Assembly (NCBI GenBank): GCA_032622095.1
Contig: CP136064.1
Coordinates: 125,725,605-125,789,604, forward strand
Reading direction: 5' to 3'
Source of the DNA: Siphonodentalium dalli
Taxonomy: Eukaryota > Mollusca > Scaphopoda > Gadilida > Siphonodentaliidae
Length of the DNA: 64,000 nt
A model generated the notes under the pieces. That model was not told where the DNA came from and searched no databases. It saw only the letters and a list, made by a program, of their open reading frames with translations. Position numbers and translations under genes: made by a program. The stretch's first letter is position 1, and each line of letters starts with the position of its first letter. Shown here in pieces: positions 47,521 to 60,395 of the stretch.

Positions 47521-48839
47521 TCATATCGTATATTGGATGGGAGAGTGAACTTATCATAACTGCTTCCATGGTCCATAGTAGTTTGTGGAACATATGATTT
47601 GTTTTATCCTAAAATGTAAAGCAGAACGTTCATAACTGTATTACACATGGTAATCATTTGCTATTGTCATGTTCCAGTTAAGGAGATAGGTCGATAATTG
47701 CACGAGCTACTTAAATTACTGAAGGGGTACAAATTATCGCGCCAGAAAGATAAAACAGTCGCATTTCTCTACAGCATGCATATAACACTGAATATAGTAA
47801 TGTTCGGAGTTTTTCCTGTGGTGAACAATAAATAGCGTTTGTGCCGAAGGCAATAACAGCTTTTCAAATTTTCAAGTGTGTGTAAGTAAGTAATGCATAT
47901 GTCAACCTGAATTTAGTCCAAGAACGAGACAAAACCATAACGTCTTATTAGCCTGAGTCTTGGATTTTCGTCGTCTGCAGTTTAATGAAACAAACACTCG
48001 CTTTGAACCGCCATTTGACATCTATAAAAACCCGAGTTAACTCGAGACAATAACTAGATCTAAGGGGTGGATTCTTCATCTCCGCTTTCGTCTAGGTCCA
48101 GTCAGGCCTGTAATATAGTTGTAATGTCACTATACTGTTAAATAGACTCACAGTCTTCGAAGTGGGTTCATGCGAAATAACACAACAGTATGTAAAGCAA
48201 CTACCGGGTATCATCAACATATACACGCTCAAGTAGATTGACTTTGTTCTATAGTTTAATTAGTAATACATGTAGTTCTCCCATAATGAAATAACGATTG
48301 TTATGTAAGCATTACTGTGACAGTGTAATTACCGATACAAGTCCAATTAGTCCAATATGATACCAAAGTTTAATTAAAACTTGACAGCAAACATTGGAAA
48401 AGGTCGAAGCATTGAACACTATTCTAAAAATCGTATTGAGACTAGAATGTTTGAACATACTACTCAGCTATCGAAACACACGAAACTTAATTATTTCAGA
48501 ACTACCAATAATGAATATAAGAACAAAGATGATCGATTTCTCACATGATCTTCTTTGGGGTGATGTTTTTACAGACTTATATTTTTGAATATTTACCAAC
48601 TTCGAGTGCCTTGGGTCCCTTCTAGTAAAACGATCTTACATGTGACCTAGTGCGAACAGCTGCGCTCTATCGACAGTAAAATTAGTCTCGTACCTGGCTC
48701 AGAAACTCCGCTCACTGTTCCATACAACGCCACGACGTAACGCTACATATGCCGGAATGTTGCGCCTTAGCACAGAGGAGGATGAGCGCTAGATACGAGT
48801 CCACAGTAAAATATGATCATTAAGATAAATAAAACATTT
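47521..48839. other. No firm gene; weak LINE-like peptide at 48394-48588
   Basis: The 64-codon ORF at 48394-48588 reads KVEALNTILKIVLRL...ELPIMNIRTKMIDF. It recalls the LINE tail segment 'LE.IQKRALRII...L..LP.L..RR' after the RT, but at too low a similarity to call. The rest shows no feature. Confidence 0.35.
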
Positions 48840-50180
48840 TTATATCTGATCCGATCCAATCGAGCCCAACAAAACACAGAGATGACGAATACGTCCAGTC
48901 GAGTCCAACAAATTACTGAGATGACGAATGCATCCAATCGAATCTAAAAAAAAATCTGGGATGATGAATACGTCCAATCGACCCCAACGAAACGCTGAGA
49001 TGACGAATACGTCCAATTGAGCACAACAAAACACTGAGATGACGAATACGTCCAATCGAGCCAAACAAAACCCTGAGATGACGATTACATCCAATTGAGT
49101 CCAACAAAATCCTGATATGACGAATCCGTCCAATTGAGCCCAACACAACACTGAGATGACGAATACGTCCAATCGAGCTCAACAAAATCCTGATATGGCG
49201 AATCCGTCCAATTGAGCCCAACAAAACACTGAGATGACGAATCCGCCCAATTGAGCCCAACAAAACACTGAGATGACGAATACGTCCAATCGAGCCCAAC
49301 AAAACACTGAGATGACGAATACGTCCAATCGAATCTTTAAAAAACTTGGATGAGGAATACGTCCAATCGAGCCCAACTAAACGCTGAGATGACGAAACCG
49401 TCCAATTGAACCCAACAAAACACTGATATGACGAATCCGTCCAATTGAGCCCAACAAAACACTGAGATGACGAATACGTCCAATCGACCCCAACAAAACC
49501 CTGAGATAACGAATACACCCAATCGAATCTTTAAAAAACATGGCATGACGAATACGTCCAATCGAGCCCAACTAAACGCTGAGATGACGAATCCGTCCAA
49601 TTGAACCCAACAAAACACTGAGATGACGAATACATCCAATCGAATCTTTAAAAAACTGGGATGACGAATACGTCCAATCGAGCCCAACAAAACACTGAGA
49701 TGACGAATCCGCCCAATTGAGCCCAACAAAACACTGAGATGACGAATACGTCCAATCGAGCCCAACAAAACCCTGAGATGACGAATACATCCAATCGAAT
49801 CTAAATAAAACATGACATGACGAATACGTCCAATCGAGCCCAACGAAACGCTGAGATGACGAATCCATCCAATTGAACCCAACAAAACACTGAGATGACA
49901 AATACGTCCAATCGGGCCCAACAAAACCCTGAGATGACGAATACATCCAAACGAATCTTAGTAAAACATGACATGACGAATACGTCCAATCGAGCCCAAC
50001 GAAACGCTGAGATGACAAATACGTCCAATCGACATCCCAACAGAATCATGAGATGACTAATACCTCCAATCGATAGCCCAACAAAACGCTGAGATGACGA
50101 ATACCTCCAACCGATAGCCCAACAAAACCCTGAGATGACGAATATATCAAATCGAGTCCAACAAAACCCTGAAGTGACGA
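48840..50180. repeat. 39-bp minisatellite, about 34 units
   Basis: The unit is approximately 'gatgacgaatacgtccaat' + 'cgagcccaacaaaacactga'. Variants alternate (acg/ccg; 'tcgagccc'/'ttgagccc'), and a distinct 'cgaatct(tt)aaaaaac' variant recurs every 3-5 units, giving a higher-order pattern. At the right end the units drift ('cgatagcccaac'). Because 39 is divisible by 3 and stops are rare on the minus strand, two minus frames are open for about 200 codons with a 13-residue repeat (GSIGRIRHLSVLL). These ORFs are best read as a by-product. Confidence 0.92.
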
Positions 50181-51763
50181 ATACGTCTTTTCTGAAGTGG
50201 ACTGAAATTTTTGTACAATCAGTTGAGGGGGGTGGGGGCGGAGCTGTTAATAATGACGATTGGGTGGTGTGACGCGTCAATCGCGCGACTGTTGACTTGT
50301 ATTCTGTTTGCCACAACCGCGTTCGACTTAGGAGGTTACAGGCGCGCATACGCTCTTCTCGTTGAATTAAATTGTCAATCAACTGGGCAACGAACGATTT
50401 CATTGTAGTCATTATATATGTTGGCACTGCATATATATACCCACCGACGACCAGTTCGCTTGGGAAATGTTCATAAATAAGTTTACAACACGGTCTAAGA
50501 TACTAAGTCTGTCTGTTGAACTTATATTACATGTATTGTCTCTATCCGAATTATTAAATACAATTCATTTATCTTCTATACTTCAAAACACCTTAAAATT
50601 AATAATAAACCATTTCATTGTGCGCTATAATAACTGAATGTGAGATTCCTGTCAGCAATGATATTGTTAAAATGGGAAAATGGGACAATAGTATTGTCCT
50701 ATTTTGAGAATGCGTCATTTCGTACAACACAGCTTGCCGATAACGTGAAAAACACATTGAATCGGAAATGACACGGTGAGTGGTCCAGATCAGATTATGG
50801 TGATTTCACGCAACTGATATTTATGAAAGGTACCACGCACGAGGGTACGTTGCCCCCAGGATAGATCTTAATATAATAGATGTTTTAATTAGGATTGAAA
50901 ACTATTTTTGTCGTAATATACCAATGCGAACAAGTGTGTGTTAATCTCTATTTCTCCATGCCTAACGAAGGCGAGTAGATCGGACGTCAGTTTACGTTCG
51001 ACCATTAGGCGCGGAGATCACACAAAAAAGAGCGAAAATAGCGATGGCTCGGATAGGAATAAATATATGGCGTTCTCATTGTGACGGATAAGACTCCATA
51101 CGAGCCGAGTCCTTATTGTATACAACGGTATCTTTAATATCCGACCAACTGTTGCAAGCCCAACAATGTATTATAACTGCATAATAATTTCCACATGCGC
51201 AGACAAAATAATCAAGACCACGGTTATGTTTGGCTTTAATGTGGTCTGTCATGCTTTGGCTGTGTCAGTGTGTCTATATTCAGAACCACACACATCACAT
51301 ATGTGCCTTCGCACGAGGCTGCCACATGCCGCTTCTCTCATGTGTCGCATCTGGGACGTCCGTTGTGCAAAAGTTGCCTTTCACAGGTTGCAACTGTACG
51401 GCCTGGTGTTTATATGCACATTCATATGGTCGACTAATTGGAATTTGCGAATGAATGTTTTCTCACACACTTTCTCACAATTCATGCTCGCGGTTCTGTG
51501 CGTGCGTTTTGTTTTTTATTTTTGTTTTATTTGGTGCATGTAAAGCCAAATTTTACCTCGTTGAACAACTATTTCACAAACTATATTTGTTGGTGATGAT
51601 CTTTGTGAGCGTTAGGCTCTTCGACGGTACCAAATCAGCGGGAACATTGGCCGCACCTGGCTGTCTTGATGCATGTTATGAACTTATGTGACGGCTGAGC
51701 GAATGTGACTATTTAGTTTTAAAAAACACATTTCATTCACTCATAAATCCGCGTCGCCTTAAG
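50181..51763. other. No recognised gene
   Basis: Only short ORFs, including one of 125 codons (51166-51543) with Cys-rich chance composition. A partial E-type word, 'gggaaatgttcataaataag', occurs at about 50461. Confidence 0.45.
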
Positions 51764-51867
51764 TTACTTTTCTTTTGGACATGGGCGAGGGCTGCTCCCC
51801 AACGGTGACAGCATCAGCGGTGACTCAGCGATGGAGCCGTCGACTGACGATAACTCGGTGTCCATGA
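51764..51867 (-). CDS. Candidate host coding exon, product unknown
   Basis: On the minus strand a strong 3' splice site (pyrimidine-rich 'attctctttcag') is followed by TC and ATG GAC, then 33 codons beginning MDTELSSVDGSIAESP and ending PCPKEK, then TAA. The composition is GC-richer and less repetitive than its surroundings, with Ser/Pro-rich, regulatory-protein-like residues. Two readings are possible: a terminal exon ending at the TAA, or a first coding exon leaving by the donor-like AA|GTAACT that overlaps the stop. No family is recognised and no partner exon was found. Confidence 0.35.
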
Positions 51868-52228
51868 CTGAAAGAGAATATTGTATTACATGATAGTTAT
51901 ACTTATTTATCATATAATAATAACAAAAGTGACCAGCATACATCCGTATCTTATACCAGCGTGTATCAGTGTATGACACAAACAACTGGTTTCGAATCCG
52001 CACCAGTGTACATCCGGATCGGTCGCCCCTCCCCACACGATAATTCACGGCGTTGATTGGCTTACCTATCTATCTGACCGCATTACGTCGCCGCGAGAAA
52101 ACAAAACATCCTAAAATATACTTTAAGAATTTACATTTTATGGGTGGCTCTTTTAAGCTAAGACAGCGATTTTAAAAGTGATAAACAAAATATGAAATTC
52201 GTGTTTCTCCGGTGTATATATATATATA

Positions 52229-55200
52229 CTAGCAGGGTTACCCGGCGTTGCCCAGGTTAAAGTGATATGAAACCCTCTGCATGCTGTGGATATTTGTTGG
52301 GAATAGAGAATACTCTTGCTCAAAGTGTTACACGTATTCTCATAAATTGTATATTCAAATAGAATCACAAAACATGTTTATCACACAGTCATGGAATATA
52401 CGTAGTGGCTCACTTTGGCGATTGTCATTTTGTTTATCGCGATTAATCCGTTCCACCAATAATGATGTATTTATTTATTTACAACTGCGTATACTTCAGA
52501 CGTTATAATATGATACATGAACATCATAAACACATTAGTTCCCAAAAATAAAAACGACAATTGGGTTTTACATATAGAGATGTATCAATTAATCTAGTGG
52601 GTTGGACTAAGATCTTGAGGACACAAGGCTATCATATCTCCATGAAGATACAGATGTTTTAAAGAAATTTCCAGGTGCTCCTGTGTTCATGGTGCTATAT
52701 ATTGGCTAAATATTCTCCGTTTAAAAGAAATCAGCTACATGTGCCAGACACAGAGCGAAATTTTGAGTTGTTTATGTCAATCGATGAGTCTGTTCTAAAA
52801 ATTCCGCTGTACCGGGCAGATATATATACCCTTGTCAGATGTCAGTATTGGAGGATCATGAAAAGTCATGTGCTAATGACTGCGTTTTCTTTTATATATC
52901 CGAAGAAAATATATTTGACTGCACACTGTGACCACTATTTTTGAATAGGCCTTCAATACATTTCCATATCTCTTGACAAATTGTAACTTTTTTTGTGGAA
53001 ACTGAATTGAATGGAACAGACTCAATTGTGTTATAATATATATGCAATCCTCTGACGGTTCGAGGTCTCTGAGTTTGCAAGAATATATGTATCTCTTAAA
53101 TAGAATGATAAATATACTTTTAATGCTTCTTCTGTGTATCTCTTTTTGCTAGCTCATTATGTGAATGCCCTGATTGCCATTCCAATATCAATATGACATT
53201 TGAGAAGATATAATTGTTCAAGTGACTTAATTGGGTCACCATTAATTTTGTCGCGATTGTGATATTTGAACGCCCAAAACTCCTTTAAATGATATGGAGA
53301 TGGCCTGGGTGACTATATAAAACTTATAGGTGTATATCGGCGAATAGCAATCTTATCAATGATAGTGCATATCCTCTCGCCACCCGTGACCCAAACGACA
53401 CCAAATGTGATTTAATTCATCGTATCATTAGAGAAGAACGTGTATGAATTTGGTGGAAATTAGTATTAAATATATTTGTATCAGCTTTGCATGGTGCAAC
53501 TGCCATCCTCATGCATGACTTTAACGGCGCCATTTTTGACATATTTAAACCACGTCCATTAGACTCATTGATGCATGATATACTGGAGATGATTATATAT
53601 AGGTTTGGTGGTAATTAGCAACTAAACAAATTCTTAGAATAGTTATGACCCCCCCCCCATCTCTCACCCAAACGGCAGCAATTTGGCGTCTTTATATCAC
53701 ACGATTATATTCCTCGTATCATGGAGAAGAATAATATATCAATTTGGTGGAAATCTGCGCTAAAAATAGTTTATTAAATCAATTGTTTATGCCCCCTGCA
53801 ACGCTGACTCGAACAGCGCCATATCGCGGAGGTGATTATGTATGCGTTTGGTGGAAATCGGCGACAAACCTATTTCACCATATTTTTTTAATTTTGTCGA
53901 CCTCCCCCGTTTCTTCCCCTGACAACAACGGCATCACTTTAGAAAATTTAAACCCGCACCATTATCTTCCTCTTAAAAAGTTACCCCTCTTAGAACGCCT
54001 TGGTGCCATCTCGATTGTACCCCGTGAAGTGATATAGAACGCATACGGACAGACAGAATGACAGACAGCACGATTTGATTTCTCGTATCATTTGAGAAGA
54101 ACGTGTCTGAATTTGATGGTAATTGGTACAAAAAATATTTTTTATCAGTTTTGGTGACCCTCCCGTCCCTATTTCGGACTCAAGCGGTGCCACTTTTGTC
54201 ACCGTTAAACCACACACTTTGACTCATTAGAGATTAGAGATGCATATATATATAATTTGTGAAAATTGGCGAGTATACAAACTCGTATCAAATTTAAGGT
54301 CCCCATATCTCTCACCAGAGGGCACCAATTTGGTGTATCTAAACCACACGATAAGATTCCTCGTATCACGGAGAAGAATATGTATCAATCTGGTGGAAAT
54401 CGGCGCTAAACATATTGTTATCATTTGTTTTGGTCCCTCTCACCTCTACACACCACTGACTCGAATGGCCCCACTTGTGACATCCTTAAACCACACAATT
54501 ACACTCCAGATATCATGGAGATGATTATTTATAAGTTTGGTGCTAATCGGCGACTAAACAATTTTTTATCAAATTTGGTGCCCACCCCTCCCCTCCCCAT
54601 CTCTCACCCAAACAGCACCAATATGGCGTCTTTAAATCACACGATTAGATTCCTCGTATCATGGATAAGAACGTGTATCAATTTGGTGGAAATTGGCGCT
54701 AAATATATTGTGTATCAATTTTGGTGTCCCTTTCCCTTTCAGTGCACGCCTGACTCGAATGAGGCCATATTTGACAGATTTAAGCCACACCATTAGACTC
54801 CTCATACTATGGAGATCATTTTGTATAAGTGTGGTGGAAATCGGCGACTAAACCCATTCTTATAAAATTTAGTGCCCCCCCCCCCCCCCCATGCAATCTC
54901 TCATCCAAACGACAAAAATTTGGCGTTGTTAAATCGCACAATTAGATTCCTTGTATCATGAAGAAGAATATATATCAATTTGGTGGAAATCGGCGCTAAA
55001 ATTAGTTTTATCAATTTTGGTGCCCCTCTCCCCTTCCGTGCATCCATGACTCGAACGACGCCACTTTTGACATATATTTAAACCACACCATTAGAATATT
55101 TATATCATGGGGATGATTATATGTAAGTTTCGTGGCAATCGGCGACAACAAAATTTCTGCCCCTCCCCCTTTTCTGCCCCTGACAACAACGGCGTCACTT

Positions 55201-55336
55201 TAGAAAATTCTAACCCCCAACATTATCTTTCTCGTAAAAACTTACCCTTAGTAGACCCCTTTGGTATCATCTAGATGGTCCCCTGTGAATTTCTATAGAA
55301 CACAGACAGACAGACATTCGCAAATATAGATATAGA
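52229..55336 (-). mobile_element. Helitron-like element B3 (3,108 bp)
   Basis: CTAG is at plus 52229-52232, with hairpin sequence ACCCGGCGTTGCCCAGGT. The minus-strand start TCTATATCTATATTTGCG ends at plus 55336 before T 55337. It is collinear with B2, with ~150-bp units containing C tracts on plus (about 53648-53658 and 54877-54889) and a further decayed homologue of the B1 ORF (about 52620-53040). Host sequence on the left is a TA microsatellite. Confidence 0.9.
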
Positions 55337-57088
55337 TGATATTATTGAAACTAGAGTTTTCAGTTTTGCCGAGCCTCAGGCAATTTCTTATACTCGTTTC
55401 ATAAATATAATATGAGAAACACTCATTTCATGTCATCTATAATTATTATTTCAGACTAGAAATTCATATAATGCAACGCATTTACATACATAAGTTTGAT
55501 AATTATTGGTTTAGTGGTGACGCTTCTGATATGTGTTGACATTTTCATGCTGATGAAAATACTTCTGAAAGTGCATTAACGCGCGTCAAGTATTTACAGA
55601 ACCTTTATAATCTCGCTAGAGAGGCAATATACACAAGATTGATGCATTAGTTTTATCTATAATCTATCGACCTTCACTTTGTAAACTGTACCTGGAACGG
55701 ATGTAGACTGGACCATCGTGCCGAGACGGTTAGATGTAAGTTGTACCCCACACAATTCTCCGCACACGTAAAACATAAATTATGTGTAGCACGAGAGATG
55801 ATTCTGTCGTTTTGTTGCTCTATTCATTGAACAGTTTGTCGTCGATGATAACTTATGCATGTGCAGTCAACCATGTATGCAAAATAACGATGTTTGAAGG
55901 AATTTTTGTACGAGGCGTATTTTCTGTACTATACGGTGAATTTCTGGAGATATTTTACTCCAATCTTGCAATAATTGAATAATAAACATCTTGTATATGC
56001 ACGGTGTCAGATAAGGGTGCATTGACGTATCTCTGGTAACTCTTAAGTCTTCTATCATGAAAAGTGCGACTGCATCCAAGAAAAAAATATTCTGTCGCGT
56101 ATCGGACGATCAGAAGTTACCGATTTGGCTAGATGTAATTGATTTTAGCAGGACCGTATCTCATGGAATGTGTTCGGATGAGGCAAGCAGAATAAGAACA
56201 TGATCGTATATCTATCACATAACATATGTATACATGTATATAGCTCATACAGTGAACTAGTTTCGTACCACTGCCATTGCCAGTGGACATAGAAAATAAA
56301 TGTATCTCGATTATCTAATGAAGAAACACGCCCAGTGACAGCGAATATGAGAACGTATCACAACAAATTATATTGACTTCCACAATGTACCTACTTATTG
56401 AACGAGTGTATGCGTGTTGCCAGACAATTGAGGTAGCGTTCAGGGTTAACTCGGGTAATACCACATCTGATTGATCGTTAAAGGATACCAATATTGACCT
56501 CACGTTGACTCGGTGATATTTGAATCGACCCGGCATTACAAAACAACGATAAATATTTTTTCCGATCAGATTATCAGGTTTCAACAACGATGAGCCTATG
56601 CAATTATATAAAAATCGAGTAATGGTCTACTCAGACGCAAACGATTGGGAAAGTGTGTTGAACACTATGATTACGACAAAGCGTTGACGGTTGTATCGTT
56701 TCGTCGTGTGGAGGGTCAATACACATTTAGCTGGATAACGCCTGATACTCTGGTAAAAGCCCGGTAAACCATGGTTTGCCAGATTATGGTTCATCTCAGT
56801 TCCATCTCAGTCCTGCCAATGTCCTTTCAATAATATCAGAATCACAAAAGAGGTTTTCGGCAAAATTCCATACTGCAACTTTAAAATTAATTTGTCATGC
56901 CCCATACGGAACTGGGACAACCAGAATATAACATGTAGTTGTCAGTTAATTAACTAACACGTATAATAACCAAGTGGGTCACAATTTGCTACCTTTGGGG
57001 AAAACGCAGAGAATACTGTCCGGGATATATGTAACAAATCTACTTTTTACCAAATTTGGTTGCCGTTTTCTAAGCCATCTTGATCGAT
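55337..57088. other. No recognised gene
   Basis: ORFs up to 90 codons with no motif. A small direct repeat, 'agttccatctcagt', is near 56800. Nothing else is supportable. Confidence 0.45.
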
Positions 57089-58040
57089 TTGGTCTATAAA
57101 CACCGTAGTGTGACACATTTAAGATAGACCAAAACAATAAACACATTTCATACCAAAGATGGTTACATTTTACTTGAAAAAATTGTCCAAACGATATTTA
57201 TGTCAAGTTTGTGAGAGAAAAATCCAATATTTCTGGTAATGTCAGTGGCGACAATAGTAACAATTAACCATGGTGCATCAGACGTGTTAGTATTCAATGT
57301 ATAGAAGGCAGAATAGCCAATTTTATTCATAAAACACAACTTGTAAGCGATTGCAGGACAATCGCTGGAGAATATCTACCATTTTCCATATTTTGGCGGC
57401 CATTTTGGCAGCCATTTTGAGCCAAAGTAACTATTTTGGTTCCAAAGAGTTGTAATATTCATAGGTAATCATATGCCTCACTTACATAACAAATTTCTGT
57501 TAATTTCTCGTTGACTAGAATCCCAATTGTGATTTTTGTGTGAAATTGTATACCGCGTTTTGTAAAATCGAAATGTTGAGGACTAGGACCCCAATAATTG
57601 CATATTTCATTGTTCCAATGATCAGTTAATATAAAAAAATACAAAATAAAGTCACATTTCACAACCAGTTCCTAACAGCATAAACTAATCTAGAATATAT
57701 TAGTGTAAAAACGTTATATTTTCAACTTCCGGCGGCCTTTTTTGCGGCCATCTTTAAATTGTGTCCTATAAAAGTGGCATTATGTCTTAGCTTCACGAAG
57801 ATATATACATTTGTGTATATTTTACTGGATTTCCCCGCTATAATTTGCATGAAATTGACTTAGGGTCTAGTCTGAAAAACGGCGGCCACGATGGACGCCA
57901 TCTTGTCTGGAGTCTACACGGCCACTTTTTTTAGTGTTAACATTGCTTAAAAGTTGAAGGACATAATAAGGAACAAAATGAGTGGGTGTAAAGTTAAGTC
58001 CCAGGGGGAGGTGCAAGGGTACCCTTATCAGCTCCCTGAC
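57089..58040 (+). repeat. Dispersed repeat I2, without G insertion
   Basis: It matches I1 from the 'ttggtctata' hairpin to 'aagggtaccc'. It runs straight through the G2 position ('ctcgttgactagaatccc' near 57510). Confidence 0.75.
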
Positions 58041-58684
58041 TTAGAAGGAATACTCATGGTAACGAACTACTCTGATTTTGTGAACAAGGTAAACTGGTTG
58101 TGGGGAATGGTAGTATATCAGATATGACCAATGGAAAAGAAAATTTTAAAAGACCCAAGTATGTATAGGCGTGTTCCTCTTCACGTGAAGGTAAACTGGT
58201 GCCTGGTGCTTCGAGGTCTGCTGTTATACTTGAATTGAATTTCGACATAAGATATAAAATTATTGCTTGGTTTTGTGTCATATGGTTCGAACCAGCGTGG
58301 TAGGCTGGATGGTATATGTCAGTCTAATGCAACATGTTCCTAATAACTGAGCCACCATTGACCCCCAGCCAAGTGTTCATTTCGATTCGGACGCCCAAAT
58401 CCTGTTCAACTGTCACGAAATTTGGTGTTTCTGATTGTATCGTAATCTCGTGCAAAATGGTATAAAACATTTTCAGGGATCATAACTCTGGTGTTTCGCA
58501 TTTTGTTTTTAAATCTCTCAGTTTCGGCTTCAGTAACTTTTATTAGTTTTAATGGTGGAGGAAAGACCGCACATTTTGTTCTTCGAAAATTTGACAGTTA
58601 TCACCAAACTCAAACCTTGCATGGTTTCTGAAATTTATTTGTCGTCTTAAGAAATCTACCGCAAATATATTTTTGTATGGATAA
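58041..58684. other. No recognised feature
   Basis: Unassigned sequence between repeat I2 and the LINE fragment. A 75-codon minus ORF lacks motifs. Confidence 0.4.
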
Positions 58685-59040
58685 CTTAGAATCTACCCAA
58701 TTGATTTAAAAAACAAACTCAGATATCTCGGATACTGCGTCCGCATGGGGTTATCTAATCGCTGTAAAACAATTCAAACTAGCATATCAATTATACTCAT
58801 TGTGCACAATTTGCATGGCTCAGGCCAACTGCAATGTGATTGGATTAACAATATAAAACGTACATTATGTGAGCTAGATATGAGCGATAATTGTGTATAT
58901 GATAATAACTGGTTTAATGGAACTTGCAATCACAGAGTGTATGACATATATATGCATGGTTGGCTTTGCCAGGTCGAAACAACAAGAGTGATTTTTATAA
59001 AATAATCAAAAGAGAATTTGGGAGACCGAATTCTTTATCA
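58685..59040 (+). pseudogene. LINE polyprotein C-terminal fragment, cut off by the palindrome
   Basis: One frame from a TAA at 58682 reads LRIYPIDLKNKLRYLGYC, then the block around CDWINNIKRTLCELDMSD, then HRVYDIYMHGWLCQVE and IIKREFG after one stop. This matches the usual order of the region after the RT in animal LINEs: an 'ELGRYPL.....KL..Y' segment, a 'W...IK..L..LG' segment, a 'R..D....W' segment and 'Y..FK..F'. No RT is upstream, and the palindrome starts about 30 bp downstream. Confidence 0.6.
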
Positions 59041-59071
59041 TCAATGAGTATTCGTTTTGTAAAAACACAGC

Positions 59072-60395
59072 GCACAGGGGCCTGTAACGCGCTCCGCTGT
59101 CCGCCCCCTTTTGCACTGCCCATATACGCCGCTCTATATACGCGCCTTCTTCGCGTTAATGGAACATTATATAGACAAGGGGCTCTGTAGAAATTCAACG
59201 TTTCACCATCGCTCGGGAGTCGCATAAATTTAGCCCATTCACCCCAGTGATGATAACGATATATACACGGATGGATCGGCAAAGAATTCATCTTTCAATA
59301 AATACCACAAACTCCCATCAGAAACATTCATACACGTTGCATTTGATAAAATTTTAACCACCGAATATTGTCTCCGGAGAGCGTATTTTTTCGATTTGAT
59401 CCGGCTCAGACAGCAATGTCCGCGTGTGTCTCGAAATTCAACACCCATGCAGTTTACTATCATTAAAAATCGGTCAAACGATCAACTAAATATCTGGAAC
59501 TTAGTGATTTATTGTCGGCTAATAATTTATTTACTCATACAAATCAACACATTGTCAGTAAACAATTCTAATAGAGGAGAAATCTGTCGATAATTCCAAC
59601 TTTAAAAAAGATATTTGTCAAGTGACACAGTTCCTAAATTTAATATTTATTGTGGGCTGACCTTTCCATGACTGACGTAGTAGAAACAGCCAATCACCGC
59701 TCAGTGTTAGAATCGAGGTCAGGTCATAATGAATATTAAAATGAGGACCTCGATTCTAACACTGAGCGGTGATTGGCTGTTTCTACTACGTCAGTCATGG
59801 AAAGGTCAGGTCACAATGAATATTAAATTTAGGAACTGTGTCACTTGACAAATATCTTTTTTAAAGTTGGAATTATCGACAGATTTCTCCTGTATTAGAA
59901 TTGTTTACTGATAATGTGTTGATTTGTATGAGTAAATAAATTATTAGCCGACAATAAATCACTAAGTTCCAGATATTTAGTTGATCGTTTGACCGATTTT
60001 TAATGATAGTAAACTGCATGGGTGGTGAATTTCGAGACACAAGCGGACATTGCTGTCTGAGCCGGATAAAATCGGAAAAATACGCTCTCCGGAGACAATA
60101 TTCGGTGGTTAAAATTTTATCAAATGCAACGTGTATAAATGTTTCTGATGGGAGTTTGTGGCATTTATTGAAAGATGAATTCTTTGCCGATCCATCCGTG
60201 TATATATCGTTATCATTACTGGGGTGAATGGCTAAATTTGTGCGACTCCCGAGCGATGGTGAAACGTTGAATTTCTACAGAGCCCCTTGTCTATATAATG
60301 TTCCATTAACGCGAAGAAGGCGCGTATATAGAGCGGCGTATATGGGCAGTGCAAAGGGGGGGGCGGACAGCGGAGCGCGTTACAGGCCCCTGTGC
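59072..60395. repeat. 1.3-kb near-perfect palindrome, ~650-bp arms
   Basis: The left arm 59072-59720 and right arm 59746-60395 are reverse complements with few differences, around a 25-bp centre (59721-59745). Differences include one extra G in the left arm at the 'gaatgggctaaa' site and substitutions near 59430/60030. The centre 'aggtcataatgaatatta' resembles sequence inside the right arm at about 59804-59822. Each arm carries the same decayed ORF pair. The class is unknown; no terminal duplication is evident. Confidence 0.92.

Noticed and set aside
49000-50180. CRISPR-like array
   Set aside because: Units are contiguous 39-mers without unique spacers, and the context is eukaryotic.
48840-50427. 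About 200-codon minus-strand ORFs as a repeat-protein gene
   Set aside because: The unit length is a multiple of three and two frames are open at once, with no promoter, splice signal or conserved start. Minisatellite by-product is simpler.
51166-51543. 125-codon Cys-rich ORF as a secreted peptide gene
   Set aside because: No signal peptide layout, no cleavage site, and an overlapping ORF in another frame with similar composition.
59072-60395. Assembly artefact from a read-through hairpin
   Set aside because: The arms differ by an indel and several substitutions, which a single-molecule artefact would not normally give after consensus. Still worth confirming with reads.
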